NCBI GenBank assembly: GCA_949752745.1
Contig: OX457026.1
Span: 30,442,116 to 30,506,115 of the forward strand
From: Protula sp. h YS-2021
Taxonomy: Eukaryota > Annelida > Polychaeta > Sabellida > Serpulidae
DNA length: 64,000 nucleotides
Direction of reading: 5' to 3'
How positions within the stretch are numbered: the first letter of the stretch is position 1; the number at the start of each line of letters is the position of its first letter. Below the pieces are notes generated by a model. It was not told the DNA's origin and did not search any database. It worked only from the letters and a program-made list of their open reading frames with translations. Of the stretch, positions 59,946-64,000 are shown piece by piece. The position numbers and the translations under genes were made by a program.

Positions 59946-62595
59946 ACTGTGACTATCCATATGGCATATTAAAATATTTTGTTCTGCAACAGATGTGGCC
60001 AAACACGATCTGAATTCTTACTTGATGTCTCCTGGTATTTTTCTAACTATTTATTCTCGGATTTTCGGATATCATCGATATTTCTCATAAAATTACTTTT
60101 TGAAACTTGTTTTCCTTTCGTCACATGATTGTTTTTATGCGATAAAACTCATTTTTACGAACTATCCTATACTGCCCGAAACTGATGCTAGATTTACCAG
60201 TGTTTGGTAGTTTTGATTCGAAACTACTGCTCATGTCTTGTCTTTTGTGGTCAGCCCGAAGACAATCGACCCATTTCAAATTTGTACTTAAAAGTTTTTC
60301 AGATGTGAACGATGATGCTCTGAATCGGTTCTAGTATGTTCAGTGTTTTTTTGAGTAGATCCGGTGACAAACCTTTTTCAATCCCTGGTTTCAATCCCTG
60401 ATGTAGACTTACAAGCAGAGTTAATGTAGTGCTTGGCAGCAAAAGCTAAATTCTCATACAGGTCTCTTCCTCCTCTTCTTTTTCCTCTTCTTCTTCCTCT
60501 TCTTCTTCTTCTTCTTCCTCCTCTTCTTCTTCTTCTTATTCTTCTTCTTCTTCTTAATCTTCTTATTGTTCTTCGAAAACTCCATCAGTTATGATGATTT
60601 TTTTCGTGAAACGTAAATCAAATTTGAAATCCCCCCTGTGAAAAGTGTGGGAGGAAAACTTTCTTGCAAAATGGCTCACATATACCAATTTAAAACATCA
60701 TCACATAGACATTATTTTGGTGAACTTCCATGCTCTTGCAAGTAATAGACGATTAGCGTTATTTATACTGATCTAAAGGCAATCAGGCAAACACACTGCC
60801 AAATGAAAATTGTGAAAATAACACCATTTGGCCAGTTTTTGACCGATAACCAACACAAACAAATTCAAGAAGATCTCACTTGAAATACTTCAAAGCACTG
60901 TTTTTGAAATTGTGGGAAAAGAATAAATAAAAAAAGAACCACAAAAATTGAAATGACATTAAGCCAATATTGGCGGATCGCCAAGATGTATTTTGTAAGA
61001 GAGATCTACCCAGGAAACATTCGAAAAACTATCAAAGCAACCCCATAAATCTATGGGAAGAAATTGTTCCAAAATAAAAAAACTCCTAAATTTGGGCAAT
61101 ATCTTTCGTGGATTATTACACAGAAACCAATGAACATTTAAGTGCTGTACCTATAAATGGGCGGCAGAAAAAGCTATTTGAAAATTTTTCCAAGAGTGAA
61201 AAATGCCGTCATTGGATTCTAAGGTGGTGTCAACCAGTTTTGGCTCTGTAATTTCTGGCTTATCAAATTGACAGAGCAACCACTTTACAGCGGAGGCATT
61301 GAATATAGTGGATGCCAAGCATTTTTTCTTGATGCGCATAGAAGTATTCTATACTGACTTCTGACCGCCTTTATCCGTTTAGAAAGCCTATTTTAATTGA
61401 TGGTAAACGTAAGAAGTGAATCAGATTTTTCATGAAAGAGTCAATTTGGAAACTATTGTTCTCAAACAATTAAAAATGGAATAATGTTTAATTAAGTGGA
61501 AACCACTCAAATGATTCATAAAGAAGTGATAGAGATGGGAAATCACAGGGCCTGTATATTGTCCATTGAGTATATTTTCAGAGCATTATCCTGAACAATG
61601 TATATTACAAAATAACTGGTTCCTTTAGAAATGTGATTGTATGCCTTGCCCTCCTATTTTGACGTATATTTTCGCTATCACTGTATATGTTGCTATCGGC
61701 TTCCGATGCTACGTACCACTCGTCCCAACGAGCCAGCCAACCACGTGGCGATTTTTGATAGGAATGAATAAACAGGGGACACTAGATGTTGGCTGGAACA
61801 GTGATTTTGTTGGTAGAGGATTTCTTTTGTTAGAAAGGGCATTTAAGTAACCCTTTTCCCCTTCAACATAGTGGATGAACCTAATTGATTATTCAGTGAC
61901 ATGTGTTCAATGTGCGACCGTTCCGCGACTTTTGCTTACAATGACTGCTTACGTTATGACAATCGAAAATGAGTATTTAATCGCTTGGCCTTTGGTGAAC
62001 TTTATTAGTTGTACCTGTGTAGTGTCATTTACTATTTTGCAACAATTTAGGCTAATTCTACACAACTACAGGTTACTTTAATAAATTACACAGTTCCAAT
62101 AAACGATATCACCATTTAGTATACTATTCTTCTGGCTACTTAGCAGAGAAAAGTGAGCAATTTAGTTCTCATACAAGCAAATATAAATCCAGGTGTCGAC
62201 AGGCAATATCTTAGGAATAAACTAGTTTATTGATATTTAATACATCTTTCCGAAGCGCCGAATTTTTCACAACACTCAATGCGGCAGTTATTGTTTTTGC
62301 CATTCTATAACTGCTATCAGCTCTCTTGCCTTCACCGCCTCCACCCTGCGAACCTAGTTTATATTCAAAAGTTTTTAAACTGTTATCTCCCAAAAGTTAT
62401 GGTTTTTAAATGATAACGAAAGCCGTGCGATTGCTTGGTGATTTTACTTCTTTTCCTCATTATGCAGCAGAAAATAACCCCCAGTTGCTACTAGTACCAA
62501 AACTATTATCTATTTTGCAATTAGTAGGATATTGACACAATTGTTATCACTTGAAAGGTTTACGTTCCACGGAAACGATTTGAAGACTGTAAAAA
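59946..62595. other. Intergenic DNA with a CTT microsatellite
   Basis: No exon, RNA gene or transposon was recognised. The only clear feature is a CTT/CCT microsatellite at about 60464-60562. Confidence 0.5.
60464..60562. repeat. (CTT)n microsatellite
   Basis: About 100 bases of TTC/TCC trinucleotides with few breaks. Confidence 0.95.
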
Positions 62596-62795
62596 NNNNN
62601 NNNNNNNNNNNNNNNNNNNNNNNNNNNNNNNNNNNNNNNNNNNNNNNNNNNNNNNNNNNNNNNNNNNNNNNNNNNNNNNNNNNNNNNNNNNNNNNNNNNN
62701 NNNNNNNNNNNNNNNNNNNNNNNNNNNNNNNNNNNNNNNNNNNNNNNNNNNNNNNNNNNNNNNNNNNNNNNNNNNNNNNNNNNNNNNNNNNNNNN
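62596..62795. other. Assembly gap (200 N)
   Basis: Exactly 200 undetermined bases, a size often used as a placeholder. The true distance is unknown. Both predicted frames across it are meaningless. Confidence 1.
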
Positions 62796-62852
62796 GGGTT
62801 CGATTCATGTCATGTCTTGATCCTGGGGGAGGACCCATGATATGAAAGTTAT

Positions 62853-62936
62853 GCCCGAGGGGCGGGTTCGATCCACCGACCTTCAGATCATGGGTCCGCT
62901 TACGGGTACTCTGCTCTACAACTGAGCCATTCAGGC
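62853..62936 (-). tRNA. tRNA-Met(CAT)-like sequence, probably not functional
   Basis: On the minus strand the ends pair as an acceptor stem (GCCTGAA with CTCGGGC, six of seven). The D arm is GCTC...GAGC, the CAT anticodon region (CCCATGATCTGAAGGTC) resembles elongator tRNA-Met, and the T arm is GGTGG ATCGAAC CCGCC. About 11 extra bases sit between the D and anticodon arms. The insert argues for a pseudogene or a SINE head. Confidence 0.5.
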
Positions 62937-63116
62937 CAGAAGGTTAATCAGCAGTGAAAATATTCCTCATATGCGGTTTGAATCACATCACACATGATTG
63001 ACAGGTCATGTGACCAATGATGATTGAACAGGTCACGTGACTAATGACGTCATGATGATTGGCAGGCGACTTAGGGTTATCCTGCTTAGAACTGTCTTAA
63101 TATGCCATAACATCAT

Positions 63117-63312
63117 GATGACGTCATGATAACGTCATGATGACGTCATTATAACGTCATGATGATGACGTCATTATAACGTCATGATGACGTCATTATG
63201 ACGTCATTATGACGTCATGATGATGACGTCATTATAACGTTATGATGACGTCATAAACGTCATCATGATGACGTCATTATAACGTCATGATGACGTCATT
63301 ATGACGTCATTG
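63117..63312. repeat. TGACGTCA palindrome microsatellite
   Basis: Tandem, slightly irregular units of ATGATGACGTCATTATAACG give about eleven TGACGTCA palindromes in 195 bases. Further isolated copies lie at 63044 and 63420-63435. Confidence 0.95.
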
Positions 63313-63380
63313 AACGGGCGCGCGCTCTTTCGATTACCTGTTTCTAAATACCCATGCGAATTCGAAAACAATCACGTCAC

Positions 63381-63412
63381 TGTTTTCGGAGCCCCATGGG
63401 GCTCCGAAAACA
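63381..63412. repeat. 32-nt perfect palindrome
   Basis: GTTTTCGGAGCCCC is followed immediately by its reverse complement, plus one more pair at the outer edge, with no loop. A half copy (TGTTTCGGAGCC) lies at 63441-63452. Confidence 0.95.
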
Positions 63413-63474
63413 CCTCGTGACGTCATTATGACGTCACTCCTGTTTCGGAGCCACACTTTTATCCTGCTGAAAAT

Positions 63475-63615
63475 CCCATTCCTTCTCAAATTTATTGATC
63501 GTTCCACCGCTCTGAACGAGTGCTACTCTAACATTTATCGATCGGTTTTCCCCCACACTCTGTACGAGTGCACTCTGAAATTTATCGATCGGGTTTTCCC
63601 CGCACACTCTGTACA
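63475..63615. repeat. ~57-bp tandem repeat, three units
   Basis: TTTATCGATCG..TTTTCCCC and CACTCTGTACGAGTGC (or variants) recur three times. Confidence 0.8.
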
Positions 63616-63715
63616 CATGTACTTATTCCTATGCTGTGTGGTTAGAACCATTGAAATATGACTAATTAAATATTATCATAATAATAGTGAAAATAGACAT
63701 AGAAATATAGCCATT

Positions 63716-63720
<5 letters not shown>

Positions 63721-63746
<26 letters not shown>

Positions 63747-63830
63747 CAGTCACAGTCACATAATGTCACAGAGTCACATGATGTCACAGTCACATGTTGT
63801 CACATAATGTCACAGAGTCATAAAAGTGAA
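63721..63830. repeat. Poly(A) followed by TGTCACA-type repeat
   Basis: 26 A at 63721-63746, then CACAGTCACATAATGTCACAG-type units up to 63830. Confidence 0.9.
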
Positions 63831-63851
63831 CAAAAAACCAAAAAAAAGTTT

Positions 63852-63924
63852 GCCCCGATGTGGTATCGATCCCGGGGACTCTCAGGTTGCTAGCCGTTTG
63901 CTCTGCCAAGTGAGCTATCGCGGC
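63852..63924 (-). tRNA. tRNA-like sequence with AGC anticodon loop, degenerate
   Basis: 73 nt on the minus strand. The acceptor stem GCCGCGA/TCGGGGC pairs six of seven, the D arm GCTC...GAGC is intact, the anticodon loop is CTAGCAA and the B box GATCGATACC is present. The anticodon and T stems pair poorly. Probably a tRNA relic or SINE head. Confidence 0.4.
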
Positions 63925-64000
63925 TTGACTGTTGAACGATCTGATAATGACATACATACTTGAAACTAATTATGTTCGCATAGCAATTACATAGTCATAT

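Overview
This window is nuclear DNA from a multicellular animal, most likely a marine invertebrate. It is AT-rich, with intron-split genes, GT-AG splice sites, AATAAA signals, long microsatellites, SINE-like and tRNA-like sequences, satellites, fold-back elements and DIRS-type retrotransposons. The lineage cannot be fixed from the sequence. No prokaryotic signature was seen.

Layout. 0-10 kb: minisatellite, a private interspersed repeat, and a broken DIRS retroelement on the minus strand with loose DIRS fragments on either side. 12.5-18.5 kb: a larger, also broken DIRS element on the plus strand with inverted terminal repeats (ITRs), reverse transcriptase (RT), RNase H and the N-terminal half of a tyrosine recombinase. 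Its RT start is duplicated in tandem. 18.5-25.7 kb: mostly featureless, with one element bearing ~100-bp terminal inverted repeats (TIRs). 25.76-27.99 kb (+): a five-exon gene whose spliced frame closes exactly to 244 aa, of unknown family. 29.88-51.90 kb (-): the main gene, an SLC7-type cationic amino acid transporter (CAT). Nine N-terminal and six loop/C-terminal exons could be placed with matching splice phases. The two genes are convergent and their 3' ends lie close together.

The introns of the transporter gene are packed with repeats: a ~310-bp satellite with two cAMP-response-element (CRE) palindromes per unit, a ~200-bp satellite arranged in ~1-kb higher-order copies, a MITE with self-complementary ends, and a SINE. 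Next to the satellite lies a second, ~96 % identical copy of one loop exon that has lost both splice sites. Upstream of the gene (53.7-56.1 kb) three fold-back-like elements stand side by side. The third has G/C-tract TIRs of about 120-130 bp and a 9-bp direct repeat at both ends. 58.7-59.95 kb holds two tandem hairpin-ended elements. 62.6-64 kb holds a 200-N assembly gap, two tRNA-like sequences, a CRE-palindrome microsatellite and a 32-nt perfect palindrome.

The most noteworthy items are the G/C-tract fold-back cluster, the dead duplicated exon fused to satellite at a microhomology, the long unusual loop of the transporter, the overlapping upstream frame at its start codon, and the unrecognised 244-aa gene.
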